Assembly: GCA_026874595.1 (NCBI GenBank)
Contig: CM049306.1
Span: 12,115,019 to 12,179,018, forward strand
Direction: 5' to 3'
Origin: Sipunculus nudus
Lineage: Eukaryota; Annelida; Sipuncula; Golfingiida; Sipunculidae
DNA: 64,000 bases
The translations under genes and the position numbers were made by a program. Below are positions 23,101-36,868 of this stretch, in pieces. Numbering within the stretch: position 1 is the first letter of the stretch; each line of letters opens with the position of its first letter. The notes under the pieces are model-generated. The model was not told the DNA's origin and ran no database searches. It saw only the letters and a program-made list of their open reading frames with translations.

Positions 23101-24880
23101 TAACATGAGAGTTTATATTGGAAGAAGGGTGAAGAATAAGCCAGTTGAGTTTCATGGCTGGCTTCTGCAGTACCATTGGCTTTGGCGGTAGGACAGTAAC
23201 CTATATACCATTTATTCCCTTACAGCAGGGAAACCGTATCTTTGTGAATGTGAATAGGCATAATATCTGCAGACTAGGTCAATCGGTACACTAGGCAGGT
23301 TTCGTGCCGAAGCCAAAGTCCTGTTATGATGTGGCGCATTACATGCCTGATCAAGGCTATGTTTTGGGGATTCCATCTATTATGCATGGACAAAAGGGAA
23401 ATAAAACAAAGTGGTTCAAACGATTTAATCTAGGTATGCCGAGAAATGCGAAAATAATAGCTGCTTTTCTGAAGCTTCATTCATATAAGAGTGGGTACAG
23501 GATGAATCCGGCCTCCTAGCAACTACTGATCTATTTTACTGAATAAAGATGGCTGCTGGTTACGGGAAGTACTACAATCCATCTATATCTTCTACAGAAA
23601 AAAAAAGACTAACGTTTTTCCTCCTTTTGACAACAGTTAATAAAAACATAAATTTAATATAAAACCTTTTCCCTTGGTCCTTGCACAGTTTCTGCCTCTT
23701 TTTACAAATGAAGTGAAGCAAAAATTACCCTCTATTAGTTAAACAAGCAGGTTGGAAGCCATCTCTGTGATTGGTCACAGATTAAAAAGACCTGTCTCGA
23801 TGTTGTGACAAGTCCCATGCTTCTTATGCTTACTGCTATGGGCCAATCCAAGGCCGCCAGTGTTCCAGCGTTAGGACTAAAAAACATAACGCTTAATATA
23901 TCTTATATATCAGCCGATGATTATGATTACTGTGTCATATACAGCAGTAATTAGGAAACCGTAATGTCATATCATTTGAGTCTTCTATTGCCGTAAGTCA
24001 TTCAGCCTATAAATCAGATTTTATTTCCTGTAATAATTTTTCAATAATTTCGACTCTTGCATCGCTTTGTAGATGAGTTTACCTTTGTTGTTTAGTACCC
24101 AAGAGTGTGGTAGAGTGCATTTCGATCTTGGTTCAGGACAAATATAACATATGCTTTAAATGAAACAGAAGTTCAATCAAACATTGTTAGAAGCTAGACA
24201 CAGGAAATTACTCAGTATATAGACTAAAACCTAACAGCCTCTTGCAGTGATGGTGAATTAACGATCGTTTTTAGGCTGCCAAATGTACCTGTTGCATGGC
24301 CTGTAGGCCTTCTGTTCAGTTAACGCTAACTTCCTTTTTAGCATTCCGAAGACAGAAACTTAATGCTGAAATATCTTTCCAATTCCTCGGGAAAATTTAT
24401 TTCATTTACAGAGAGCGGACCAAAGAGGCTGTTTTGTAATTAAAGTAAGAGGGTTTTAACAGTAAGGTTTCCATTTTCCTATATTATTTTGTTATCTTAA
24501 GAAAAAAAGTAATGTACATTAACTTACCGTAAATTACATAAATTGCTAGAGGTGTGAAAAAAACGAAACTCTCCGTTCACTATTTTAACATCTAATCCAA
24601 CAGTTTTCACGTAGTATTTGAGTTGCACGAATTAATAAAAAGTTTTTAGGATCAAATTGCGGAATTCAGAGTCACATGAATTACTCTAGATTCTGAAAGC
24701 CAAACTAAAACCAAATGTTATATATAAATAAGATAGCTTTAAACCTTTTAAAAGTTATCAACTCTGAGGCAACGCTTCGGGGCAGTGTAAGCTCTTTTTC
24801 ATACATTTCTGTAGGGATATACAATATATCAGCATTGTCTATTAAAAAAAAATACTAGTTTCTTATGCGACTTGTTTTGA
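20106..24880. other. Intergenic DNA, nothing recognised
   Basis: No exon, RNA gene or mobile element was recognised. The frames present are short and lack domain signatures. Confidence 0.4.
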
Positions 24881-24946
24881 ATGGTCATAACATAAATATT
24901 GACGTCTGTCAAAATGGTCATAACATAAATATTGACGTCTGTCAAA
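24881..24946. repeat. 33-bp direct duplication
   Basis: Two identical adjacent units start ATGGTCATAACATAAATATT at 24881 and 24914. Perfect identity points to a recent duplication. Each unit contains TTGACGTC. Confidence 0.9.
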
Positions 24947-27698
24947 ATAAACCGCTGTGCATGACATCATCATATAACTTTAACGACCTGCGGGCCCCGC
25001 AGTGAAACCGATCGAATTCAACTGCGAAAGAAGCGAAGTAAGCAATAACTTATCACACTTTAAGGTCAAAACCATTAGCTATATATGTATATATAAAGAA
25101 AGTCCAAACTCTCTCTCTCCAACGCCGCCAAGCGGACTGGCCAGATGTTGGTGTTATAGTAATGAGTGTCAAAGTAAAACTATTAATCCCATTATCGGGG
25201 AGAACAGACGTAATGCTACTGGTCTACTAAAAGTCTTAAAAAAACAGAATAAATTTCTCAGTTACAAAAAGACGATCCCATGATTTTAGAGTTTAAAAAT
25301 CAAAGTTCATTTATTAGAGATACTCTTTTCTGAAGCGGAAATGTACACCAGCCCTGGCATCCGTCATTCTTATCTCAGAAGGCATGAACTACATTCACTG
25401 TGACGTCATAAAAAGAGACACAAAAAATGGACAGCATTAGAAGCAGGAGGGATGGGTACAGCGTTGTATATATTTCCTTTCAGGACATTATTCCCATTGA
25501 AAAGGAAATTTTATTTACACTTAAATGTAAAATTAAGAATGTTGAAAAGCCATCGGTATTGAGTTATCTCGGTCTGATAGCGTCCGTTGTAGTAAAAGGT
25601 AAATTGTTTCAGGACGTAAACTTTAAGCCCTAGTGACGTTGGTCTCGATCCCACTTTTATTGACCTCGGTTTGTGTCTCTTGGTCTCGGTCTCGATCTGG
25701 ATTTAATTACGAGAAAGCAGAAATTTAGGCTATTTGTTTATCTGTTAGTTGTTCAGTCTGGTTGATAAATAACACACAGCTTATAGAGGGTCTACTGATA
25801 TTTTTTCGGAACAGTGTAGAGAGCGGCTAACCATATGGTCTGGAGGTCTTGATCTCGGATCCCACGGTATCGGTCTCGGATTCCATGGCCTCGCTCTTGG
25901 CCATGCATGATCTCATTGTGTTCAACTGTAAGCCACTTTTGTCACTCTGATACAGGAAACTAAGAGCTAAGAATATGGCATCACACTTGAATGTTAGTTT
26001 TGTTGATCTTTTACATACATCCACTCATTATAACTATCTCTGATGTGGCAGAATTATTATCACGTTTAAAACCTGTGGTATACGTGTCTTTATCAGTATC
26101 ACTGAAAAATATACGCTGTAGACCATCTTGCCGCATGCTAATCAAAGAAGTTATGTTATCAACTTGGTTTGATCTTATTTACTCAAGTGTTTGTAAAATT
26201 CACAGCAATCGTGAGGCACCATAAGGCTAGGGATTCATAAAGATTCCAACAACAACTACTTTTCATTTAGTGAGAGCATCCATTTCTCGCATCATCGCTT
26301 AACATCTCTCCTGAGTAGCAGCTCATAACTTGGAGCGCGTGTTCAGTTATCTTAAAGGCTCGTGTGACAAGGCAGTCATTCATAAAGAGAACGATCAAGC
26401 TTCCATTCCCAACACACATAAATACAGCTCCACTTTCTTAGTGCCTGAATGTTTAGCTTCAACAGAGCTCTCTTTCTTGATTAAGATAGATATTAAAAAG
26501 TTCTACAATAGACTGTATGTAATTCCCAAGAATATATGTATTAATATAAAGATTGTCTGATGTAGTTTTCATTAATTTTTACCTAATTATTTTTCATTAA
26601 TTGAAATTTAAAATAATTTAATATAATGCCATACACATACCCGCTTTTCTGATTCATCTCCATCTATTTTAAGAATAACTAAAACGAGTTTTCACCCACG
26701 TTTCCTGCCTAGGGACAAGGGTTTTTATCGTACAGCTCGCCTCTTTATGATCTTGCAACTTAAAAATAGCGGGCTATTAGGTCGAGCATTACCTGGTCTA
26801 GTATTCATGCCGGCAGCCAGAACAAATTAGGCGCAGATGTTCATAGATTCTAATTCTGCAACCTATTACAAAACTCTGTCATTCTAATTTTATTCATTAT
26901 TTCATTGTTTGCAATAACTTTGGATGAAACTGATTGCCGCCCTTTAAAGATTTAAACAAAACTTTAAACAAAAAGAATTAAATTCTTTCGAAATTTACCA
27001 TGTAAAACCAGGAGCCGACATTGCATATGCGCAAACATTAGCCCGAGACCTATGACGTCATAAAATGGTACACTGACAAAGATAATTTGACCAGGAACAA
27101 GAAATTTTCTTTGCTAGTATATGTTTTAAAAAGTTTTTTAAAAGTAAACTGATGTTTAAGAATACTACTTTTGAAAAGATGACGTTTCGAAGACACTAAA
27201 GCTGAAAATTTATCATATTCTCTTGGTAAAAACAGAATTTGATGACTCAGAAATTAATTAAACCAAATAAACCTTTGTTACTTACGTATAGAATCTCTTA
27301 AATAAAAGTGCAAAACCTACACTTTAACTGTCTCGGAACATATTTTTTAACGTTTACCAATGGATATCAACTGACTTTAAAGGTAAGGTATGTGACTTCA
27401 ACTTGACATGGATGAATACACAACTTGATTCTGATAAAACATAGTCGCTAAGCTTATTAAAATACCTAGGTAATTACGAGTAGCTTTATGTTATGAACAA
27501 AATGAAAAACGATATTTCAAATTATATGATACAGGTTTAAAAGTATCATTCAAAGCGCAACAAAGCCACCTTTTCTACATTTTCACCAAACTAATACATT
27601 ACTCAATTAAATAATACATATCAACTGTCCCACCAGGAAACGTGTATCAATTATCGTTTAGAATGATACATAAGAATAGCTACATATATTTAGAAATG
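24947..27698. other. Intergenic DNA with degenerate GGTCTCG repeats
   Basis: At 25636-25700 and 25850-25900, GGTCTCG/GGTCTTG/GGCCTCG hexamer-like units recur irregularly and resemble the decayed array at 59.9-60.4 kb. CRE octamers lie at 25401 and 27053. No gene was recognised. Confidence 0.4.
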
Positions 27699-27720
27699 TA
27701 TATATATATATATATATATT
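27699..27720. repeat. (TA)n microsatellite
   Basis: A short TA run of about 11 units. Confidence 0.9.
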
Positions 27721-29095
27721 TAGATATTGATATTGATCTTTGTCATTAAAATCTCAATAAAACACGCCTACCTTTTCTACGCGTACCCAACCAGCTATTT
27801 ATCATCATATACTGGCAGTGAGCGTGCTGCTTTCTTAACCAGGGGACCGAGTCTGAACGTATGTAATTGGCAAGACCAACCTCCGTAAGCTCAGGAAGAC
27901 GGTCCGGTCGGGTCTACGTCTGGCACAGCTTAACGATGTTATTTCATTGATCCGCGAGCTCTCGGAATGGGATGTACTGATCGTCGCTATCTCGTCACAG
28001 TCACTGCCGATTGCACTTCCTTTATTTCTGCTTTTTCTCCATTAGTGAGCTGTTAAGATGTACTTGTCACTGGCCGAATGAACAAGCCCCCAGCCAAATG
28101 GCCGGGGGTCTGCTAACCGCTCTCACATACATCAGACCATGGTGCCTGGTCCGGCGTCTCGCGGTAGCATAAACCTTGTATACGGTGTTCTATTACACTC
28201 TCCACTCTGTTGCATTTAGTTAACAATAAAAAACATTAAAAAATCACCTGTTGACGATATGTATTACGTCGCAGTTAAAATATTATGATTAAGTAACGAT
28301 GAAGACAGATTATATTTTTTTTTTATTCCCGAGACATTTCGACTCATCAATATACAGACACCGTCATTTGCAAGTTCGTGCTTAAAAAGTCAGGTATTCA
28401 AATTGAATATAGCAAATAAATTATCTGTTTTACCTATATCACTATTTAAGCTCATTCTCATAGCGCAGTTGTCAGAAGCTTTATAATATGTTACCATAAC
28501 ATAAATTGTCGTGTTCCGTGATAAAAACGAGATACATATTTCAATTATAGTAATTCATGCCTTCTTTTCGGATTCTTACAAAAACTCATCCAATAAAAAC
28601 ATATGTGTACAAGCAATTAATCATAGAATGGATTTACCAAATTAACTCCCAAGAGAAAGATGATTCTACAAGAAGCAGAGGCAAAAAGGGAGAGGGATTA
28701 TCAATTTGAAGGGAACTCTGAAATATTACAGTAAACAGGCGAGTTTAGTCAGTCTCAGTGTAGGACTGTTAACTGGTATCTCTAACTGTAACTCTAATTT
28801 ATTTATATATTATTTTTATTATATATCATATATGTACAGTGTAATAAACCAATTAACTAAAATCAAACTTGTCTACCTTGGTATATGCCCTCTACTCTAA
28901 TGTATGAATAGACCTGATGGACGCTTTTATTCTGTTATATAAGTATAGACATATTTTTCCAGGCTTATACATGACTATTTTGCAGGGATATCATATATAA
29001 ATTATATCAGTAGAAATTCTGATTGATTTTAAATTAATTTTGTGTATCAACGATGAAAGGTTATCATATCTATCAGTATTTTTAACAATGAAAAG
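27721..29095. other. Intergenic DNA with a GC-richer block
   Basis: 27.78-28.2 kb is GC-richer than its surroundings and includes a hairpin CCCCCAGCC-AAAT-GGCCGGGGG near 28087-28109. It matches no RNA gene I recognise. The rest is AT-rich without features. Confidence 0.4.
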
Positions 29096-29160
29096 ACTAA
29101 CTAACCAACTAATAAACAGACTGACTCTGTTAGTTCGTTAGATAGTTAGTCGGCTAGTTT
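29096..29160. repeat. Imperfect hairpin of CTAA/TTAG-type repeats
   Basis: GACTAACTA at the left end pairs with TAGTTAGTC about 50 bp later, with further weaker pairing inside (AACAGA against CTGTTAG). Strand asymmetry flips in the middle, giving a small foldback. Confidence 0.5.
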
Positions 29161-30659
29161 ACTAATTAACTAACCAGCTACAAACAATGTAATGTACAAC
29201 TTATATTCACGGTAAATGTGAGCCGCTCCTAATTATTGCGGTAACTTTAATGTACCCGTACTTACCGGACTCTGATGGAATTTTCCAAATGAAACTTCAA
29301 CAAAGACGGTAAGAGGATATATGATTTCAGTGAATTTAAATCGTTGGTTATTTATTCAAAACACCTGAACAAAATAACCAGTGTTCTTTCTTTTCAGTAA
29401 TAAAATGCTGCATAAACCCAAGCCTAATTGTCTTCCAGGAATAACAGGTTCAGATGGCACTGGGAGACTTATATCCTCTCAGATATAAAACTGGCTGCGA
29501 CATCGACATTCCTGTCTGCTTAGGCAAATTTGAGGTTAGAGTATACCGGATATCAACTGCCCACACAGTTATCATGTTCCTGATGTGCGATTACAGGTAT
29601 TTTGTCATTAACAAAGTAATCAGTAAAACAGTCAATGTTGTAACAGATGAAGACTTTGATGAAAAAAATAAAACAGTGGGTTTTTAAACAGAAACTAGAA
29701 AGGAAATAAACAGAGACCATATGTAATACTGCCTTCTGTACAGGTCTAGTGAGGGTTACTAGCGAAATAAATATGGAATAATAATTCCATATTGAAGGCA
29801 CTAGTCAAATCTATACAGGGAAAATGAAAGAAAATAGTGACATTAGGAGCGTATATGCATGATATGTATATACGGGGAAACAGTTACATATGGCACGTAC
29901 CCATGATTTCACGGGGATGGTATTTACATATGAAACGTTAAATTAGGTCTAAACATGGATAGCATATCCAATTATACATACGTACACACGATATGCGTTA
30001 CATATAGAAGGTACAAGTAAACTTTTAACAGGAATAATATAGTTACATATAGAAAATACTGTTTATATCTTTACATATGAAAGGTCGTCATTCCCCAGCA
30101 ACGCCTCAAATACAAATTACGAAAGTTTTTCCTCCACCTACATTACCATCTAAGAACTGTCCCCCGAGTCTGTTTAAACATTGTATCGGTTGTTCCTAAA
30201 TATTACCTAAACTGTTCTTCCTGGACCACCTGATGTGTACATACTCTGAAATCTAAGGATATTCTCTACGAAGTAGCGTATGAAAACTTTATGATTCTTC
30301 TTAACTGGTTGATTTCTTTTGAATATTAAAAATATTGGTTTTACTTATTTAATTTAAATCAATATTTACCATTTGTGGTTCAAAACATTCAATTTTCAAC
30401 ATTTTCTTCAACAAAGTCGAAAGGCGAAAATAAATACGTCTCTAAATATAAACTCTAGAGACTTAGTGATAAACCATGTTAGTGCCAAGACCCTGTAGAT
30501 AGAAACAAATACGCATATTATTACCCCATGCATTTAAGCTGCGTTTACCTTTGTGCGAGCACAGAAACGGAAACCGATACGGAATCTGATCCGAGAAGAA
30601 CTAGAATGATAAAAAAGGTGTTTCCGCTTATACAGCGTCTCAGATGGCAATTGCATGTC
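29161..30659. other. Intergenic DNA with a small palindrome
   Basis: A perfect 10-bp-arm hairpin AATATGGAAT-AATA-ATTCCATATT lies at 29770-29793. GTTACATATRGAA-like words recur loosely between 29880 and 30085. A 77-codon ATG frame at 29454 has no recognisable domain. Confidence 0.4.
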
Positions 30660-30806
30660 CTCTATGATGCCATTTAACACAAGTGACCCACGGGTCATGA
30701 TGCTCAGATGAAAAGATTAACATTTCAGCCAAACATTCACAACAAGAATTTTATGATCAGATGTGGTCTTGACTTTTTACCTCCTGACACCAAAGTCGAT
30801 AGTGAA
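30660..30806. repeat. Left part of the dispersed repeat family
   Basis: GTGACCCACGGGTCATGATG and the following CTCAGATGAA (about 30681-30711) match the repeat at about 6366-6396. This segment directly precedes the 45-bp array. Confidence 0.5.
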
Positions 30807-31376
30807 GACTGGTCTACACAGGTTGTACAAGAGAAGACTGAATCCAATCATGACTGGTCTACACAGGTTGTACAAGAGAAGACTGAATCAAATCATGACT
30901 GGTCTACACATGTTGTACAAGAGAAGACTGAATCAAATCATGACTGGTCTACACAGCTTGTCCAAGAGAAGACTGAATCCAATCATGACTGGTCTACACA
31001 GGTTGTAAAAGAGAAGACTGAATCCAATCATGACTGGTCTACACAGGTTGTACAAGAGAAGACTGAATCCAATCATGACTGGTCTACACAGGTTGTACAA
31101 GAGAAGACTGAATTCAATCATGACTGGTCTACACAGGTTGTACAAGAGAAGACTGAATTCAATCATGACTGGTCTACACAGGTTGTACAAGAGATAACTG
31201 AATCCAATCATGACTGGTCTACACAGGTTGTACAAGAGAAGACTGAATTCAATCATGACTGGTCTACACAGATTGTACAAGAGAAGACTGAATCCAATCA
31301 TGACTGGTCTACACAGGTTGTACAAGAGAAGACTGAATCCAATCATGACTGGTCTACACAGGTTGTACAAGAGAAG
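30807..31376. repeat. 45-bp minisatellite, 12.7 units
   Basis: Twelve full units and a 30-bp partial unit are tandemly arranged. In the main plus frame each unit reads DWSTQVVQEKTESNH, and the frame is open from 30708 to 31451 (247 codons with a 33-residue leader). Because 45 is a multiple of 3, any stop-free frame of the unit stays open, so the open frames on both strands are expected without coding function. Most differences between units are amino-acid changing (Q/H, V/L, Q/K, S/F, K/I, V/I), with only a few silent ones. This argues against purifying selection on the peptide. A real repeat protein is possible but unsupported. Confidence 0.85.
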
Positions 31377-32560
31377 AATAAGAACAAGGTGACCAACTCC
31401 CCTGGGAACTCGGTTGAAAAATTATGTATATCAAATTTTAGTAAAATATAAGTTATTACGTTCACAAGAAATCCTAAAAATGAGGAGCCATAATTCAGTT
31501 TTTACCTTCGCATAGAGCATTGTTGAACCAACGTGTGTGCCAAATTTAAGGTTAAAATCTTCAGTACTTCAAAACGTAAAAGGTTAACAGTTATACTGGA
31601 TTTTCGGCCTGTGAATTGCTAAGGAGTCTTCTATTTGATTGGATTATCGACTATTTCCTTTCATCCAATCCGATGCTATAAGATTAAGATTATTATATAC
31701 CTTATATACCTTATTATAGAATTTATGCAGTAATATTTAAATCCTCTCATCCATTGTTTTGCTAACATCTGATAAAGGATATAAGATGATTTTTTTTGGT
31801 TAAATAAGAGTGCTACTTCATCATGTATACTGTTTAACTGTTCCTTGGTAAGAGATAGAAACCGAAAAGATAAGAAAATGAATGAAAATGCAGTGAATGA
31901 AATTAATCGATTATTTCATGCCCGAATCGTTTATCAATTAATGTCTGGCTTTGATTCAGTGCATCGATTATTCGATGCATTGTTACAGGCCTACTAGGTT
32001 TTCTTGAAGATCAAGTTCAAGCTCTCAAGTTTTCAAACTCTTCAAAGGATATAGCAGAAAAAAACTAAGTGTGTCAAATTTGAAGAAAAAAGTAGTACAT
32101 TAAAAGTTTATAGGGGTTTATATTGACGATCGTTTCGCAAAGTGAACTGTGGAGATCCAGGTTAAGGTCAACAGTTTTCAAACTCATCTGAGAACTTGGT
32201 GGAAAACATTGGAGTGTCAAATTTGAGGGGAAAACATCCAGTAATTCAAAATTTATGGGATTCTATAGTTAGGGGGGGGGTAAGAGGGAGTGGGGGCTTT
32301 GGACATATCATTAACACACCTTTTTTGGGACTTATGACATCAGGTGAAACAACAGTTGAAAAACTGACACCATCACTGTTATATGGGTGTTTAAAAAAAT
32401 AAATAAACAAAAATGCATAAAAATACAGGTAGCCCCACCAGTCTTCAGGAACTGATGAAACTAGTTACGATATGTAGTCACACCTGGTTTTTTTGCGGTG
32501 TCATGTGACTCCTGTCGTTCGGCCAGCGTTCGGAAATACAGTATAGTTAAATATCCATAT
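31377..32560. repeat. Right part and further copies of the dispersed repeat family
   Basis: GTCAAATTTGAAGAAAAAA at about 32075 and GTCAAATTTGAGGGGAAAA at about 32215 mark two copies about 145 bp apart. A third, weaker copy starts near 31540. TTTTCAAACTCATCTGAGAA matches the window's first 110 bp. CCCACCAGTCTTCAGGAACTG at 32435 parallels GCCACCAGTCTTCGGAAACTG at 6493. A 9-G run lies at 32272-32280. All appear non-coding. Confidence 0.5.
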
Positions 32561-35500
32561 CCGTATCATTCACCCTGTCTACCGCATAAGTGGAAACGCA
32601 GCATTTTCAGCGATAGAGCATAGGTGCATGCATACACAGCCAGAATTATATGCGAAATTTAAAAAAAGGCAATATTACTGACTTAAATAAAAGGTCACTC
32701 ACTGAAATATTTAGTCACCCCTTGTACGTTGGAATACTAGTCCTACTAGCCACACTGGTACTGCGATGACTTGCCTCTTCAGGTGGAGCGTATAAGGTAC
32801 GACAGTCTTAATACTCCCCCAGCAGGAATTACCGAGGATGTTGTTGGCTTATAAAAGTCGTAAATTAATCCTGGACCTCGATCCTACAACCCGCCGAGGC
32901 CATCAGGAACCCGGATTGTGATCTACATATACCGGAAGTTAATCAGGGACGACCACTGATAATGTGATGAGTACCACGATACAAGTAGAGACACCTGTCA
33001 CAACAGGTACAAACGGTACACATATTACAGGTTATACATTACTGCGCGTCTTCAGAGTAACCGAATTTCTCGAATAAGAGACAGGGTAATGTTTATATAA
33101 TTATTTTAATTTCCACAAAACTCTTTGAGACTATGGAAACAAAAGAATATATACCGTACAACAAAGAAGCTTTACAATCAGTAATAACATTACCCACTGA
33201 GTCAATAGTTCTTTGATTTATTAAAATGTATTTAAAAAAGTTAATAAGGGACTGTCCTCAACATTCTAGGTGGTAATACAACTGGTCAAATGAAGTCACT
33301 AAATTCAACTAACAACCACACTTAAACTTTATTTTTAGACAGTAACAGAGAAGCAGTTAAACAGTCATACACACATACACACACAGAGGGAGAGAGAGAC
33401 AGATACCGAGAGAGAGAGAGAGGGGGATTTTACGCATGAATCCGTCAGAAACACCGGCTACGGGGCTGTATTAAACACTGGAGTGTTCCTGAGCACGAAG
33501 CTGTATTTGTTTGATCCTGGAGTGAAGCTTATCATATTCACTTATTTAACTTAATTCACTTTAAAAACCGGAACATGAAGAGAGGGCGTGGGGCCCACAC
33601 ACAGTTACATCAGATTCCAGGCATGGAGGCTTTCACGCTACAATATCAGCCAGAGCCCCTGACTCGGCTGTACTCAAATCTGTAAAGGTCCTTCTTTAAA
33701 TTCTCTACTGGCGTCGAGATCTGATTTCCTGAGCCAGTGAAGCCGTAATGGAAGTATACAATACTGGGCCAGAATCCCGGAGTGAGGCAGCCAGCTAAAA
33801 CGTACACTCATCCAGCAAAACCTGCATGAAGATGAGGAAGGCATTGTCAACAGATTCTGCTCTTAATGTTATCTATTATTTCATTTAATCGAGGCACCGT
33901 GTTAACAGAAACCTACTTTAATATAATGTGGAAATCAAAATTACTCGATAATCGGCGGCTGAAAACTAACACAACGCAAAATAGTTTCATTATGAAAACA
34001 TGTCTTTTGTTATATATATATATATTAATTGAAATAATGGAAATAAGGATCAAGATTCCGAGGAATATGCCGCTTTTAGTCTCCTATCCTGTTTTCCCTA
34101 CACGATATCGGTAAATATAAACTGATCCACATATAATGTAAAAAATCTTATATACATAAGCTATGATTCAACCTAACCCAAATTTTACTTATATACATGA
34201 AGAAGGTTTTGAGATATTTGAAAGACAAGCACACATAGAAAACAAGCACACATTCACATTACTTACGGTCACAAGTGCGATACTGACCGACAGGAGTTTA
34301 TATTTAATGTCATGACTTATATTTTTAAAATAACTCACTGGGAGCCTTGGTGTCATGACTTCATTCCCAACTGAACACCCGATATGATCGACGCTTCAAA
34401 CATTTGGGTTGACGTTAACATTTAAATTTAAAAAGTGTAAAGTCATGTTTTATGCGGTACTGAATAAAGTATTAAATAACCTAAAAAAAATAAAATGCCT
34501 AAAGTATTTCATTCTTTCCCGTGGTATCAAAATTATGGCCACCTTCACTAGAGAGCTTTCGATACAAGTCCGCACGGGGTTTCCTTCATATTATGTTGTT
34601 TAATGCAAGAGTCTTTGCTTTTTCTTCTCCATCCAGAAACAGACGTCCCCTTTCAGAAGGATATGTAGTTATAATAATACTGATTGATACCCAACGCTAA
34701 TATTGTCCTAATTTTTCTTGACTTTAAATATTTTTCCTATGTTAATGAATCACGACTTCTCTTCGTATGTCACAGTGTTTTTCTAGCTCTTTGCTACATA
34801 TAGTTTTTCCTACTTTTCCTCACCGATAGCTTCATCGGCGCTGATTGAGGTACAACGTGATTACTAATCATTTCTTGGAATCGCCCTTTAACTGATGCCT
34901 GGGCAATTTTTTTTATTAAAGAGCCTACTATACTAAGATTATGCGGCTTGAAGACATGTTAGTTACCTTCGGACGTGATAATTTAGCTCTTGACTTGAAA
35001 CAGAAGATCGAAACTTTTGACATTCAAGACCCTTTGGTATCGACGCTGGGCATACATATTTCGTGCATGTATATGTGTATGTGGCGCTTTTATATAACAT
35101 AATACACCTTGAAAAGATTAAGATTCACCCAAGTTACACAATATGACTTCTGCAAAAAAAGGACTTCCTAAGTACAAACCGTGCGGGTTTTATGCAGCCC
35201 ATAACATATATGTTAAAGAGACAATTTTGAGAAATGTTCATAGAGAAATATCTTTTAAAAATATAGACGTTAAACTTTATTTGAACTTCAAAATGATTGT
35301 TCAAAACAAGGGGAAATTAACAATTAACAGTTTAGCATTCAGTTTATTCTGTTAACCCTTACAGGCTGACTAAAGTGCATTCAAAATTGACACCTACAGG
35401 ACCCTCATATGGACAGATTCTCTAAGGTGAAAAATACTGCATATTTATTTTCATGTTTCAAAGATCGAACATTACCTCAGCCAAACCCTCTCAGTAAGCA

Positions 35501-36868
35501 TTGTTGAAAATGCGGTGAAGATGCAACAAAAACTGAAAATGATACGGTCTATAATGTAAATATAAATAGTGTCATAATATGTCGAAAATCCAAAATAATG
35601 TAAAAAGGAAAGGATTAAATGAAACATCTTTTTATCAGTGTTAAGTTATCAAATTTATTTCACAGTTGCAGATCAATCAACGGTTCCTGTTATTCACAAG
35701 GCGGGAAATTTGGCCTTGGTAGTCACAATGGGCACTGATCGTTTTTGATGACAGGGCCTATATTGACCCTCCATGGGGTTGAGCCTTGAGAACAAAGTTG
35801 CGTAAAGACAACTATTGACTTCTCTATCGTAATTCCTCAGACGCGGAATAATTCGCTTTAACCTGATACCAATAAAGCGTTTATGTGATACATTTAATGA
35901 AGCTAACGTGTTTTATATTGATCTTGTTAATGTTCACGAGAGGAGGGTCATCAAAACATCGTTAAACTGACCATTTCTTCGACGATGTACGGCGGCAAAC
36001 CCCACTACTTGGAGAAAAGAATGGTTTCACGACTTAAACTGAAATCTTAGAGCCCGAGGGTAGAACTTTCTGTGCTACCTTTGGACGACCAGTTGATGAT
36101 AAAGAAGTAGGGAAACTCGTTTGTTACGTCCACAAAAGGCCAATCTCTGTCACAGAACCATTCTGTGAGGAGCACAAGTTGGCACTAAGAATGGCACTGT
36201 GTCTGTGGGGCCAGCTATCAGGATTCTCCATGCTGAGGATAGTGAGTAATGACGCGATGTTATTGCACGGTCGTTTTATGTACAGTCGTAAGAAAATCCT
36301 CCCAGTTACAGTTGTGGGATGTTTTGGGCCTGATTCACTCTGCAGGTTATAAACCCTCTCCGGTACCACTAGCTGAAACAATATCGGGTTTACACAATGC
36401 CTTTACTAACTTGATATTCCTTTATACCTGTTTTATGATAACTGGGAGCAATTTTTTTAAACTTGCCAACATCAGCGATGATAAACAGGATAAACTTTCC
36501 GTCTTTTTAATAAATTTAGAGGTTATTAAAAAAGTAACACTGTATTTTTGCCAGGTGAGTATTCTATAGATTTTCAGAAAAAAAACGACTTTCTCCTTAC
36601 GGTAAAATACGCTGTATGCTATCAAAAACATATCTACATGTCACGATAATTTTATGAAAGCGTACTTTTTCATCATCTTAAAAATTTGTGCTGAATACAG
36701 GCGCAAAAACTAGGCATGAAGTGAACGATTGCACAATAAAAATTTAAATTTATATTTCATGACCCTGAGAAATCGATCAACCGATCTGTCAGGTTTCACA
36801 GGTCCTCCAATTCAGTGATTTTCACCCAGCTGCTTCAAAGACAGACGGACGAGCTTCTTTGATATACG
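32561..36868. other. Intergenic DNA, nothing recognised
   Basis: A short (GA)n and (CA)n mixture lies at 33370-33425, and 33.59-33.86 kb is GC-richer. No exon, RNA gene or mobile element was recognised. Confidence 0.4.

Noticed and set aside
24098-24140. tRNA-like box words near 24.1 kb
   Set aside because: Only loose word matches. No cloverleaf could be drawn.
28087-28109. GC hairpin as a histone-type 3' stem-loop
   Set aside because: The loop and stem do not fit the histone consensus and no histone gene is nearby.
30933-31370. 145-codon minus-strand frame over the 45-bp array
   Set aside because: The repeat length is a multiple of 3, so any stop-free frame stays open. No domain is visible.
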